Source of the DNA: Carboxylicivirga sp.
Lineage (GTDB): Bacteria; Bacteroidota; Bacteroidia; Bacteroidales; Marinilabiliaceae
Reading direction: 5' to 3'
Length of the DNA: 64,000 nt
NCBI GenBank assembly: GCA_025210475.1
Contig: JAOARW010000035.1
Location: 124,001 to 188,000 of the forward strand
The notes below the pieces were generated by a model, which made no database searches, was not told the DNA's origin, and saw only the letters and a program-made list of their open reading frames with translations. The position numbers and the translations under genes are program-made. This document shows, one piece after another, positions 37,100-45,724 of the stretch (position 1 is the stretch's first letter; every line of letters starts with the position of its first letter).

Positions 37100-38839
37100 A
37101 TGAACTGGATGAAACATGGAGTGATATACGTGCTGCTGATGCTAAGCTTTTTGGTGGCATGTGATAAGGATAAGGACGGTGTTGAGCCATCAAGTGAAAA
37201 TTTGATTACTTCATTTGTTTTTACTGGCCTGAGCGAAGATGGATCGGCCATTATTGACAATGAGAATAACACCATCAGCCTATATCTTAACGAAGCGATA
37301 TCTTTACGTGCACTCAAGCCTGAAATAAAGGTGTCAGAAGGCGCAGAACTTACTCCGGCTTCAGGAACAGTTCAGGATTTTTCGAATAATCGAAAGGTTC
37401 AATACCTGGTGAAAGCTGAGAGTGGAAAGATACGATCATATTTCGCCACCGTTAATAGCTATGCAGCAAAAATCACGAAGGTTTCATTTTCAGAAGTACA
37501 GGTTTTAGACCAGTCCATTTCCAATAATACCATTCTACTAAAAATTCCGGCCGGTTCAGGTAAGCAACTGACGCCTGAAATAACAATATCTGAAAACTGC
37601 ACCGTAAACCCGGCGTCCGGTGTTAAACAGGATTTCTCAAATCCGATAAAGTACACCCTTACTCCCAATGAGGGCAAAGGTGTTCCTGTTGATTATACCA
37701 TCACAGTTGAAGAAATACAGCCGGAAGACAATGAGGCTGTGAGAGCTGTGTGGATTCCAGCTCCGGGACACACCAATACAATGGCCAATTACGATAACAT
37801 CTCAAGTTTTATCGATTTGGTTGATGAATTAAATATGAACGCTGTTTATGTTTGTGCCTGGGCGCAGCAAAAAACCGCCTGGCCAAGTCAGGTTTTAGTT
37901 GATAACAGTTCATATACCAGTACCGATGAGGGGTATTGGCATAAAGATTACATGGGCGGTAGCGGTGACGCATTGGCCGATCTGATATCTCTGGCTCATA
38001 AGAAAAATATTAAAGTTTTAATGTGGTTCGAATATGGCTTTATGGCGCGCTGGGGTAGCGAGCCTACCACTACCAATGATCCACTTTTAAAAGAGCATCC
38101 GGAATGGGTGTCGAAAGATAATAAGGGCGGATTTGCCAATTACAACGGTACCGATTATTATTACAATGCCTACCATGATGGATTGCAGGAGTTTATGCTT
38201 AAGCTGATTGATGAAGTTTTAACAAACTATAATGTGGATGGTATACAGGGAGACGACCGCATGCCGGCCATGCCTGCCAATTCAGGCTATGATGATTATA
38301 CTGTTGATAAATATAAGAAAGCACATAATGGTCAGGAGCCTCCGGCCAGTTATCAGGATAATGCATGGTTTAAATGGCGCATCGATATACTTAATGCTTT
38401 TGCTAAGAAAATGTACGACCGTGTTAAAGCTAAAGATACCAATTGCATAGTGGCCAGTGCACCCAACGTTTTTCCTTGGAGCAAAGATAATTTGATGCAG
38501 GATTGGCCTACCTGGATTAAAGAAGGCAATATTGAATTAATTTCTCCGCAATGTTACCGTTATAACATCAGTGATTATAAGTGGACCATGAAGTCGGCAC
38601 ATAATTATGTGAAGGAGAATACCGATAGGAATATATTCAATCCCGGGGTACTTCTGGCGGTTGGCAGTTATAATATAGAACCCGAATTCTTGAGACAAAC
38701 GATTCAGGCCAATAAAGAGCAGGAAACCATGGGGGAAGCATATTTTTTTGATGCGGCTTTAAAGATCGAAGTCATTAAAAATGTGATTAAAGAAATGTAT
38801 GTTTCTAAAGCAATATTCCCGGATCTAACTAAAAAATAA
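37100..38839 (+). CDS. GHL10-family glycosidase-like lipoprotein with DUF5018-like repeats
   Basis: This 579-residue lipoprotein (Cys21) starts with two Ig-like repeats at about 30-115 and 116-205, with motifs ELTPASGTVQDFS and TVNPASGVKQDFS. A GHL10/FAM10 TIM barrel follows from about 212 (RAVWIPAPGH) to the end. Barrel landmarks include KVLMWFEYGF, VDGIQGDDRMPAMP and the acidic loop QGDD, where relatives place catalytic carboxylates. Activity in this family is known only for scattered members, so the substrate is open. It is paralogous to the GHL10 gene at 40582, which lacks the repeats. It is co-oriented with the phosphodiester glycosidase gene 4 bp downstream. Confidence 0.85.
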   Translation: MNWMKHGVIYVLLMLSFLVACDKDKDGVEPSSENLITSFVFTGLSEDGSAIIDNENNTISLYLNEAISLRALKPEIKVSEGAELTPASGTVQDFSNNRKVQYLVKAESGKIRSYFATVNSYAAKITKVSFSEVQVLDQSISNNTILLKIPAGSGKQLTPEITISENCTVNPASGVKQDFSNPIKYTLTPNEGKGVPVDYTITVEEIQPEDNEAVRAVWIPAPGHTNTMANYDNISSFIDLVDELNMNAVYVCAWAQQKTAWPSQVLVDNSSYTSTDEGYWHKDYMGGSGDALADLISLAHKKNIKVLMWFEYGFMARWGSEPTTTNDPLLKEHPEWVSKDNKGGFANYNGTDYYYNAYHDGLQEFMLKLIDEVLTNYNVDGIQGDDRMPAMPANSGYDDYTVDKYKKAHNGQEPPASYQDNAWFKWRIDILNAFAKKMYDRVKAKDTNCIVASAPNVFPWSKDNLMQDWPTWIKEGNIELISPQCYRYNISDYKWTMKSAHNYVKENTDRNIFNPGVLLAVGSYNIEPEFLRQTIQANKEQETMGEAYFFDAALKIEVIKNVIKEMYVSKAIFPDLTKK

Positions 38840-38843
38840 CCAA

Positions 38844-40418
38844 ATGAAGAAATCAAGTATTTTATTAATCGGACTTTGCACTTTGCTTTTTGCATCGGTA
38901 ATGCTTGCTTGCAGTGACGATGATGATTCGAAGGAACCCATTACCAAAGATGCCACTAATCTGATTTTGGATGTAAGTTTCGATGGTGTAGATTTATCGA
39001 AAGACCTGGAAATTGATCACGAAGAAGGAGAGATTTTTGCCTATACATCAACCATCATTAAGAAGCTGACGCCTCAAATTTCGGTGAGTGAAGGAGCTGT
39101 TATAAATCCGCCCGACAATAAAGAGTATGATTTTAGCGAACCAAAGGTGTTTACCGTAATTAGCACCAAAGGCGATGGAGAACGAAAATACACCATTCAT
39201 GTAGATTTGGACAAACGAAAAGTTAGTTCATTTAAATTAGCCACCAACGAAGTTGCTTATGATTTTTCATTAGCCGACGGTATTATTACTGAGCAAGGAT
39301 CAAATAAATACGAGGTGCGATTTAAGGTGAATGCAACTACCGATATTACATCAATGGTGCCAAAAGTGGCCAAAAATGAAAGTGTGACTTTGGAGCCTGC
39401 TGAAAATGTGGCTTATGATTTTAGCCAGCCTAAGACATTTAAGTTAAAGGATGGCGAAGAGGTTTTGGCCGAGTATAAAGTGGTTGTGGAGCAAATTAAA
39501 AAAGTTGATCGGATTTGGAATCAGCAAAACTTGTCACAATCACACGATGGAATAGAGTTTCTGAATTGCAATACTGCTTTTAAATTAGATTGTTCACAAG
39601 ATGTGGCGCCATATTTTAACGAAATGATACCTTTCAATGCTTATGCAGTTAAAATAGATATGAGCAAAGGTTACCATTTCGAAACTCAATTAAACTCCAG
39701 TTTAAAATCAGTATCAGGAATGGTTAGTGGCTATAATGCCAATAATTCTAAAAAGGCCATTATAGGTATAAATGGCGGTTACTTTGGCAGTAATGGGGCG
39801 AGTTATTCATTGCTGATAAACAATGGTAAGCTATTAGCTAAAAACATAGCAGCCTTGGCACGATCAAGCCGTTCATACTATGTCACAAGAGGTGCTTTTG
39901 GTATTGATGCAGATAATAAGTTTTCAGCTGATTGGGTGTATCACATTAATGATAAACTGACTTATGGCTACCCTACGCCTTCTGAAAATATACCGGGTGA
40001 GAATCCTAAAGTAGTTCCCGACGAAAACTACCCTTCCAATGGTTTTGAATATTCAAAATCGATGGCTGTTGGCGGAGGCCCTGTGTTGGTCAGAGATTCT
40101 AAGATTGTAAGTGATTATACTTATGAGTTATTTCAGTCGGACATTACCCGTTACCTGGCTGATCGAACCTGCATTGGGGTGGATACAGATGGGAAGTTGG
40201 TAATTGTATTGGTTGAGGGCCGACAGGATCGAAGTGCAGGTGTTTCGCTCGAAGATTTGGCAGACATTATGCGCAACGACTTTAATTGTACTCATGCTAT
40301 GAATTTAGATGGTGGAGGCTCATCCACCTTAATCATCGATGGTCAATTAATCAATAAAACATCAGGTGGAGGGACTTATCAAAGACCAGTTTCAACGGGT
40401 GTTTTAATTACTAAATAA
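38844..40418 (+). CDS. NAGPA-family phosphodiester glycosidase lipoprotein with DUF5018-like repeats
   Basis: This 524-residue lipoprotein (Cys23, then SDDDDS) has two Ig-like repeats at about 30-115 and 125-215 (VINPPDNKEYDFS, TLEPAENVAYDFS). The catalytic domain is of the NAGPA type (N-acetylglucosamine-1-phosphodiester alpha-N-acetylglucosaminidase, PF09992). The signatures IIGINGGYFG, AVGGGPVLVR, DRTCIGVDTDGKLVIVLVEG and AMNLDGGGSSTLI are all intact. Family enzymes split sugar-1-phosphodiesters. Its presence with a GH92 mannosidase and an epimerase suggests a glycan with phosphodiester-linked sugars. Because the exact bond is unknown I leave the gene symbol empty. Confidence 0.9.
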   Translation: MKKSSILLIGLCTLLFASVMLACSDDDDSKEPITKDATNLILDVSFDGVDLSKDLEIDHEEGEIFAYTSTIIKKLTPQISVSEGAVINPPDNKEYDFSEPKVFTVISTKGDGERKYTIHVDLDKRKVSSFKLATNEVAYDFSLADGIITEQGSNKYEVRFKVNATTDITSMVPKVAKNESVTLEPAENVAYDFSQPKTFKLKDGEEVLAEYKVVVEQIKKVDRIWNQQNLSQSHDGIEFLNCNTAFKLDCSQDVAPYFNEMIPFNAYAVKIDMSKGYHFETQLNSSLKSVSGMVSGYNANNSKKAIIGINGGYFGSNGASYSLLINNGKLLAKNIAALARSSRSYYVTRGAFGIDADNKFSADWVYHINDKLTYGYPTPSENIPGENPKVVPDENYPSNGFEYSKSMAVGGGPVLVRDSKIVSDYTYELFQSDITRYLADRTCIGVDTDGKLVIVLVEGRQDRSAGVSLEDLADIMRNDFNCTHAMNLDGGGSSTLIIDGQLINKTSGGGTYQRPVSTGVLITK

Positions 40419-40581
40419 TACACAGTTTTAATTTAAAAGGCTGATATTTAAAGGGAAGATTGGCTGTGAGGAGTGGTTGGGAGATATTCATAGCATTATT
40501 ACTGCATGAAGAGAACCAATATTAAGTGACGGCCAATAACAACGATTTATAAATACATGAAGTAAACGCTATACAGATAAA

Positions 40582-41718
40582 ATGAACAAGATTTGGGGAT
40601 TATTAATACTGGTGGTAATTGGGATATCATGCCAGGTTAAGAAAGATGATGGAGGTAAGTTTCCACCCGGGTATAACGAACCGGTAAAAGGTGTTTGGCT
40701 AACCAATGTAGCCAGTGAAGCCATGTATACCAGAGACAACATTGTTAAAGCGGTGGAGCATTGTGATGATCTTGGTTTAAATACCATTTTTGTTGTGACA
40801 TGGAACAAGGCAATGACCATGTATCCAAGTCAGATAATGAAGGATTTTACAGGAGTGGCAATAGATCCGGTATTAGATCCGGATAAGAAGGGGAGAGATC
40901 CTTTGCAGGAGTTAATTGATGAGGCACATAAACGCAACATAAAAGTGTTTGCCTGGTTTGAGTTTGGTTTTTCATCATCTTATAATAAGAATGGTGGAAA
41001 AATAGCTGAGCTAAAACCTGAGTGGATGGCTTTGACCAATAAAGGTGAGCTTTGCACAAAAAATAACTTCGACTGGATGAATGCTTTGAATCCGGAAGTG
41101 CAGAATTTTATGACTTCATTGGTGTTGGAAGTTGTTAAAAACTATGATGTGGATGGTATACAGGGCGATGACCGTCTGCCGGCTATGCCATCAAGTGGTG
41201 GTTATAATCCGGAAACTATTGAGTGGTATAAGAAAGAACATTTGGGTCAGGCACCATCCGATAATTACAAAGATTTTGAATGGGTTAACTGGCGTTCGGA
41301 AAAGCTGAATGAGTATTTAAAAAGCTTGTACAACGAAGTAAAGGCCATCAAACCGCAGTGTATTGTTTCAATGGCTCCAAGTGTGTACCCCTGGAGTAAG
41401 GAAGAATATCTGCAAGACTGGCCTACGTGGATTAACCATGGTTATGTGGATATGCTTTGTCCGCAAATTTATCGCAAAGACTCTGCCCGCTATGAGCAAA
41501 CATTAAAGGCAACATTGGACTACATTCTTCCGGAAAAAAGGCATTTGTTCTTTCCCGGAGTTTTGATTCAGGTGAATAATCAGCAGCCTTCAAAGGAATT
41601 TTTCAAATACATGATTGAGTGTAACCGAAAAGCAGATGTTGATGGTGAAGTGTATTTCTTTTACGAGGGTTTACACACATTCGAAAACGAATTAAAAGCA
41701 ATTTATAAAGCAAACTAA
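40582..41718 (+). CDS. GHL10-family glycosidase-like lipoprotein, short form
   Basis: This 378-residue lipoprotein (Cys17 in GISC) has a GHL10 barrel only. It shares long conserved stretches with the barrel at 37100: VDGIQGDDRLPAMP, PWSKEEYLQDWPTWI and CPQIYRK. The N-terminal repeats of that paralogue are missing, so it sits closer to the membrane or works as a free-standing enzyme. The stop codon is one base before the symporter start, suggesting coupled expression. A 163-bp gap before it holds no recognised signal. Confidence 0.85.
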   Translation: MNKIWGLLILVVIGISCQVKKDDGGKFPPGYNEPVKGVWLTNVASEAMYTRDNIVKAVEHCDDLGLNTIFVVTWNKAMTMYPSQIMKDFTGVAIDPVLDPDKKGRDPLQELIDEAHKRNIKVFAWFEFGFSSSYNKNGGKIAELKPEWMALTNKGELCTKNNFDWMNALNPEVQNFMTSLVLEVVKNYDVDGIQGDDRLPAMPSSGGYNPETIEWYKKEHLGQAPSDNYKDFEWVNWRSEKLNEYLKSLYNEVKAIKPQCIVSMAPSVYPWSKEEYLQDWPTWINHGYVDMLCPQIYRKDSARYEQTLKATLDYILPEKRHLFFPGVLIQVNNQQPSKEFFKYMIECNRKADVDGEVYFFYEGLHTFENELKAIYKAN

Positions 41719-41719
41719 A

Positions 41720-43558
41720 ATGAGTTTACACTGGATTGATATAACAATCGTATTACTATACCTTGTTTTGACGCTGTTCATCGGTTTCTGGCTGTCAAAA
41801 CGAGCCTCTAAAAACTTAGAGTCCTATTTTCTGGGGGGTAACAGTATTAAATGGTATTACCTTGGCTTATCAAATGCCTCGGGCATGTTCGATATTTCAG
41901 GTACCATGTGGACCGTGACTCTAACCTTTATTTATGGATTAAAGAGTGCCTGGATTCCTTGGCTATGGCCGGTTTGGAATCAGATTTTTGTAATGGTTTT
42001 CCTCGCTATCTGGATGCGTCGCTCTAATACAATGACGGGAGCACAATGGATAACTTTTCGTTTTGGCGAAGGAAAAGGTGGACGTATGTCGCACCTGATT
42101 GTGGTGATTTTTGCTGTTATCAGTGTGATTGGTTTTATCGCCTATTTTGTGGAAGGAATCGGAAAATTTGCCGCTACCTTCTTTACCTGGGATTTATCGA
42201 CTGTCATCATGGGGCTTGAGTTAAGCTCCGAGCAGGTTTATGCATTAATCATTATCGCCATCACCACTGTCTATACCCTTAAGGGTGGTATGTACAGTGT
42301 GGTAAGTACCGAGGTGTTACAGTTTCTGATCATGACGGTTGCGTGCATTGCCATTGGTATCATTGCTTTTAACAGTGTTGATGGAGCTCAGGTAGCGGCC
42401 GCTGTGCCGGATGGATGGCTCGATATGATGCCCGACTGGAAGTTGGATCTGGATTGGAGTCAACAGTTTCCGGCTCTGAATGACAAGATTGAGGGCGATG
42501 GTTTCGAGATGTTCGGAATGTTGTTAATGCTGATGGTGTTTAAAGGTATCTTTGCCAGTTTGGCCGGTCCTGTACCTAGTTACGATATGCAGCGTATTCT
42601 ATCGACTCGCTCGGCTTCCGAAGCGGCCAAGATGAGTGGTTTAACGCCATTGGTACTTTATGTTCCACGCTATTTAATGATTGCAGGTTTTGCTGTTTTA
42701 GCCATGGTTTACCTCAAACCACAGATGATGGCCATGGGTGCCAACATGGATTTTGAGATGGTATTGCCAATGGCGATTCAGAAGTTTGTGCCGATTGGTC
42801 TGAAAGGTTTGCTTTTAGCTGGTTTGTTGGCGGCTTTTATGGGAACTTTTGCGGCCTTTATTAATGCGGCACCAGCCTACCTGGTGAATGATCTTTATAA
42901 GAAGTACGTTAATCCCGATGCTTCAGATAAAAAACTGGTTCGCTACTCCTACGTTTCAAGTTTAATTCTGGTTGTTGTAGGGCTGGTTTTCGGACTGTTT
43001 GCGACTTCATTAAATAGCCTGACTTTATGGATTACATCATCTTTATATGGTGGTTACGCGGCAGCCAACGTGTTAAAATGGATTTGGTGGCGCTTTAATG
43101 GCATGGGTTATTTCTTTGGTATGCTGGGCGGTTTGGTCGCTTCAGTTATTGTGCCTTCTTTGGTGCGTATTTGGTTCCCGGGCATTATCGATATTTATAT
43201 TTTCCCGGTAATATTAGGGGTGTCCTTCCTGGCATCGTGGTTGGGTACTTTATTAACAAAGCCAGAAGATATGGATACTCTGAAGAAATTTTATAAACAA
43301 ACCAAGCCTTGGGGATTCTGGGATCCGGTGAAGGAAGCGGTGATCAAAGAGGATCCTGAGTTTGTGCCAAATAAAGATTTTAAAAGGGATAGTTTCAATG
43401 TGTTGATTGGTATCGTTTGGCAAATGTCAATGGTGCTATTACCAATTTACCTTTTAACCGGTCAGTACACCGAAACAATTGTAGCAGCTGTAATTTTATT
43501 ATTGACATCAGTGGTTTTGAAAAAAAACTGGTACAATAACTTGAAGAACATAGACTGA
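41720..43558 (+). CDS. Sodium:solute symporter (SSS) family sugar transporter
   Basis: This 612-residue inner-membrane protein has about 13-14 hydrophobic segments. The family's opening (IGFWLSKRASKNLESYFLGG), LSNASGMFDISGTMW, the TLKGGMYSVVSTEVLQF helix and the LLLAGLLAAFMGTFAAF region are all present. SSS members couple sodium entry to uptake of sugars, sialic acid and other solutes. Its place between a surface glycosidase and three cytoplasmic or periplasmic sugar-processing genes indicates that it imports a monosaccharide released by this locus. Mannose, ManNAc or GlcNAc would fit the epimerase downstream. Confidence 0.93.
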   Translation: MSLHWIDITIVLLYLVLTLFIGFWLSKRASKNLESYFLGGNSIKWYYLGLSNASGMFDISGTMWTVTLTFIYGLKSAWIPWLWPVWNQIFVMVFLAIWMRRSNTMTGAQWITFRFGEGKGGRMSHLIVVIFAVISVIGFIAYFVEGIGKFAATFFTWDLSTVIMGLELSSEQVYALIIIAITTVYTLKGGMYSVVSTEVLQFLIMTVACIAIGIIAFNSVDGAQVAAAVPDGWLDMMPDWKLDLDWSQQFPALNDKIEGDGFEMFGMLLMLMVFKGIFASLAGPVPSYDMQRILSTRSASEAAKMSGLTPLVLYVPRYLMIAGFAVLAMVYLKPQMMAMGANMDFEMVLPMAIQKFVPIGLKGLLLAGLLAAFMGTFAAFINAAPAYLVNDLYKKYVNPDASDKKLVRYSYVSSLILVVVGLVFGLFATSLNSLTLWITSSLYGGYAAANVLKWIWWRFNGMGYFFGMLGGLVASVIVPSLVRIWFPGIIDIYIFPVILGVSFLASWLGTLLTKPEDMDTLKKFYKQTKPWGFWDPVKEAVIKEDPEFVPNKDFKRDSFNVLIGIVWQMSMVLLPIYLLTGQYTETIVAAVILLLTSVVLKKNWYNNLKNID

Positions 43559-43578
43559 TTAATTAGTAACTTAATCAG
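43555..43578 (+). promoter_or_regulatory. Hairpin spanning the symporter stop codon
   Basis: CTGATTAA (43555-43562, including the TGA stop) and TTAATCAG (43571-43578) form a perfect 8-bp stem with an 8-nt loop. A short AAAAAT follows rather than T residues. It lies 24 bp before the next ATG and may stabilise or attenuate the mRNA. Confidence 0.35.
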
Positions 43579-43602
43579 GAAAAATATAGAGAAGACCTGG
43601 AC

Positions 43603-44529
43603 ATGATAAAAGGAACATTTTTAGACGAAATAAGTCACGATATACCCCATCAGAATTGGGGACGCAAAGAGTGGGAAGCCGACTTTCGGTATATGAAAGA
43701 AGTGGGGATAAACCTGGTTATTTTAATCCGTTGTGGATATAAAAAATGGATGACCTACCCATCTACTGTATTAAAAGAACAGATGGGCGCCTATGGGCCA
43801 ACTGAAGACCTTGTTAAGCTGTTTCTGGAGCTGAGCGATAAATATGAAATGGATTTCTATTTTGGTTTATACGATTCGGGCAAATACTGGACAGCTGGTA
43901 AATATGAGAAAGAAGTTGAAATAAATAAACAGGTGATTGATGAAGTGTGGGCCAATTACGGGCATCATCAATCCTTTAAAGGCTGGTACATTTCGCAGGA
44001 AACCAGCCGCAAGGTTAGCACCATTGTTGATCTTTATGCTTCTTTAGGTCACTATTGTAAGTCGGTGAGTGGCGGATTAAAAACATTGATTTCACCATAT
44101 ATCGATGGCAGCAAAAATATAAGCCAGTACACGGCAAAAACCACGCGTGAAAATTGTGTAACGCTGGAGCAACATAAAAAGGATTGGAGCGAAATATTCG
44201 CAGGCATCAAGGGAGCTGTTGATATTGTTGCTTTCCAGGATGGCCATGTGGAATACGAAGAGTTGATTGATTTTTTAAAGGCCAACAAAGAAATGGCCGA
44301 AGCAAACGATCTGGAGTGTTGGACCAATACAGAGACTTTCGATCGTGATATGCCGATTAAATTCTTACCCATCAAGTGGGATAAGCTGCATTTGAAGATG
44401 AATCTGGCCAGGCAGGCAGGAATCGATAAGGCCATTACTTTCGAGTTTTCACATTTTATGAGTCCTCAGTCGGCTTATCTGCAAGCAGGACATCTTTATA
44501 ACCGATACAAAGAGTACATTAAGAAATAG
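43603..44529 (+). CDS. DUF4434-family TIM-barrel protein, cytoplasmic
   Basis: This 308-residue protein begins IKGTFLDEISHDIPHQNW and continues EWEADFRYMKEVGINLVIL. That matches the DUF4434 glycosidase-like barrel family found in Bacteroidota sugar loci. Further landmarks are FYFGLYDSGKYW, GWYISQETS and VAFQDGHVEYEEL. Unlike the GHL10 paralogues it has no signal peptide, so it should act on imported sugar inside the cell. No experimentally proven activity of the family is known to me. It lies 14 bp before the epimerase gene, pointing to a shared pathway. Confidence 0.75.
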   Translation: MIKGTFLDEISHDIPHQNWGRKEWEADFRYMKEVGINLVILIRCGYKKWMTYPSTVLKEQMGAYGPTEDLVKLFLELSDKYEMDFYFGLYDSGKYWTAGKYEKEVEINKQVIDEVWANYGHHQSFKGWYISQETSRKVSTIVDLYASLGHYCKSVSGGLKTLISPYIDGSKNISQYTAKTTRENCVTLEQHKKDWSEIFAGIKGAVDIVAFQDGHVEYEELIDFLKANKEMAEANDLECWTNTETFDRDMPIKFLPIKWDKLHLKMNLARQAGIDKAITFEFSHFMSPQSAYLQAGHLYNRYKEYIKK

Positions 44530-44543
44530 GAGAGGAGAGCGAT

Positions 44544-45716
44544 ATGGTAGATTTTTCGGCATTGGCAGAGCAATATAAAAGTGAGTTACTTAATAATGTG
44601 ATTCCTTTTTGGGAGCGTTTTTCGCTGGATAAGGAGCAGGGCGGGTATTTTACCTGTCTGAATCGGGATGGTGAGGTATTCGATAAAGATAAATTTATTT
44701 GGTTGCAGGCACGCCAGGTTTGGTTGTTTTCAATGTTGTACAATAAGGTTGAAAAGAAAGAACAGTGGCTGAATGTCGCGCAACATGGAGCTGATTTTTT
44801 GCGCAAGCACGGCCACGATGGAAATTTCAACTGGTATTTTAGTGTTGACCAAAGCGGGGCTCCCTTGGTGCAACCCTACAATATCTTCTCCAATACCTTT
44901 GCTGCGATGGCATTTGGCCAGTTAAGCATTGCAACAGGCAACGGCGACCAGGCTGAAATTGCCAAGAAAACTTTTGAACAGGTTATTCAGCGCAAGGATA
45001 ATCCAAAGGGTATATACAACAAGTTATACCCGGGAACCCGCAACCTGAAGAACTTTGCCTTGCCAATGATCTTGTGCAACTTATCACTGGAAATAGAGTC
45101 TCTGTTACCCGAAGAACTGGTTTCGGAAACAATTGAAACAGTCATTAACGAAGTGATGGATGTGTTTTACAGTGAAGAGCATAAATTGATACTGGAGAAT
45201 GTGACCAGTGATGGTGCTTTCTCCGATACCTTTGATGGGCGATTGTTAAATCCGGGTCACGCCATCGAAGCCATGTGGTTTATTATGGATTTGGGCCTGC
45301 GCCTTGATCGACCTGAATTAATCAACAAGGCTGTGGATATCACATTAGATACTTTAGAGTATGGCTGGGACAAGCAACATGGAGGCATTTTCTATTTTAT
45401 GGATATTAAAGGCAATCCGCCACAGCAGCTCGAATGGGATCAAAAGCTCTGGTGGGTGCATCTCGAAACATTGATTAGTCTGCTTAAGGGCTACCAGTTA
45501 ACCGGTAACGAAAAGTGTTTAGAGTGGTTTAAGAAGGTGCACGAATACACCTGGTCGCATTTTAAAGATCAGGAACACGGCGAGTGGTATGGTTACTTGA
45601 ATCGCCAGGGGGAGGTACTATTGCCATTAAAAGGAGGTAAATGGAAAGGCTGTTTTCATGTGCCGCGTGGTTTGTATCAATGCTGGCAAACACTTGAAGA
45701 AATCGCTAAAAAGTAA
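44544..45716 (+). CDS. AGE-family N-acylglucosamine/mannose 2-epimerase
   Basis: This 390-residue cytoplasmic (alpha/alpha)6-barrel epimerase carries the family's histidine motifs LNPGHAIEAMWF, KLWWVHLETL and KGCFHVPRGLYQCW, plus the aromatic WYGYLNRQGEVL. The HVPR ending resembles renin-binding-protein-type N-acetylglucosamine 2-epimerases, although mannose and cellobiose epimerases share the fold. The likely reaction is C2 epimerisation of an imported sugar, for example ManNAc to GlcNAc or mannose to glucose. Context with GH92 and the symporter favours mannose-type sugars, while GH20 in the first locus also makes HexNAc plausible. Confidence 0.88.
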   Translation: MVDFSALAEQYKSELLNNVIPFWERFSLDKEQGGYFTCLNRDGEVFDKDKFIWLQARQVWLFSMLYNKVEKKEQWLNVAQHGADFLRKHGHDGNFNWYFSVDQSGAPLVQPYNIFSNTFAAMAFGQLSIATGNGDQAEIAKKTFEQVIQRKDNPKGIYNKLYPGTRNLKNFALPMILCNLSLEIESLLPEELVSETIETVINEVMDVFYSEEHKLILENVTSDGAFSDTFDGRLLNPGHAIEAMWFIMDLGLRLDRPELINKAVDITLDTLEYGWDKQHGGIFYFMDIKGNPPQQLEWDQKLWWVHLETLISLLKGYQLTGNEKCLEWFKKVHEYTWSHFKDQEHGEWYGYLNRQGEVLLPLKGGKWKGCFHVPRGLYQCWQTLEEIAKK

Positions 45717-45724
45717 GCTGTGTG

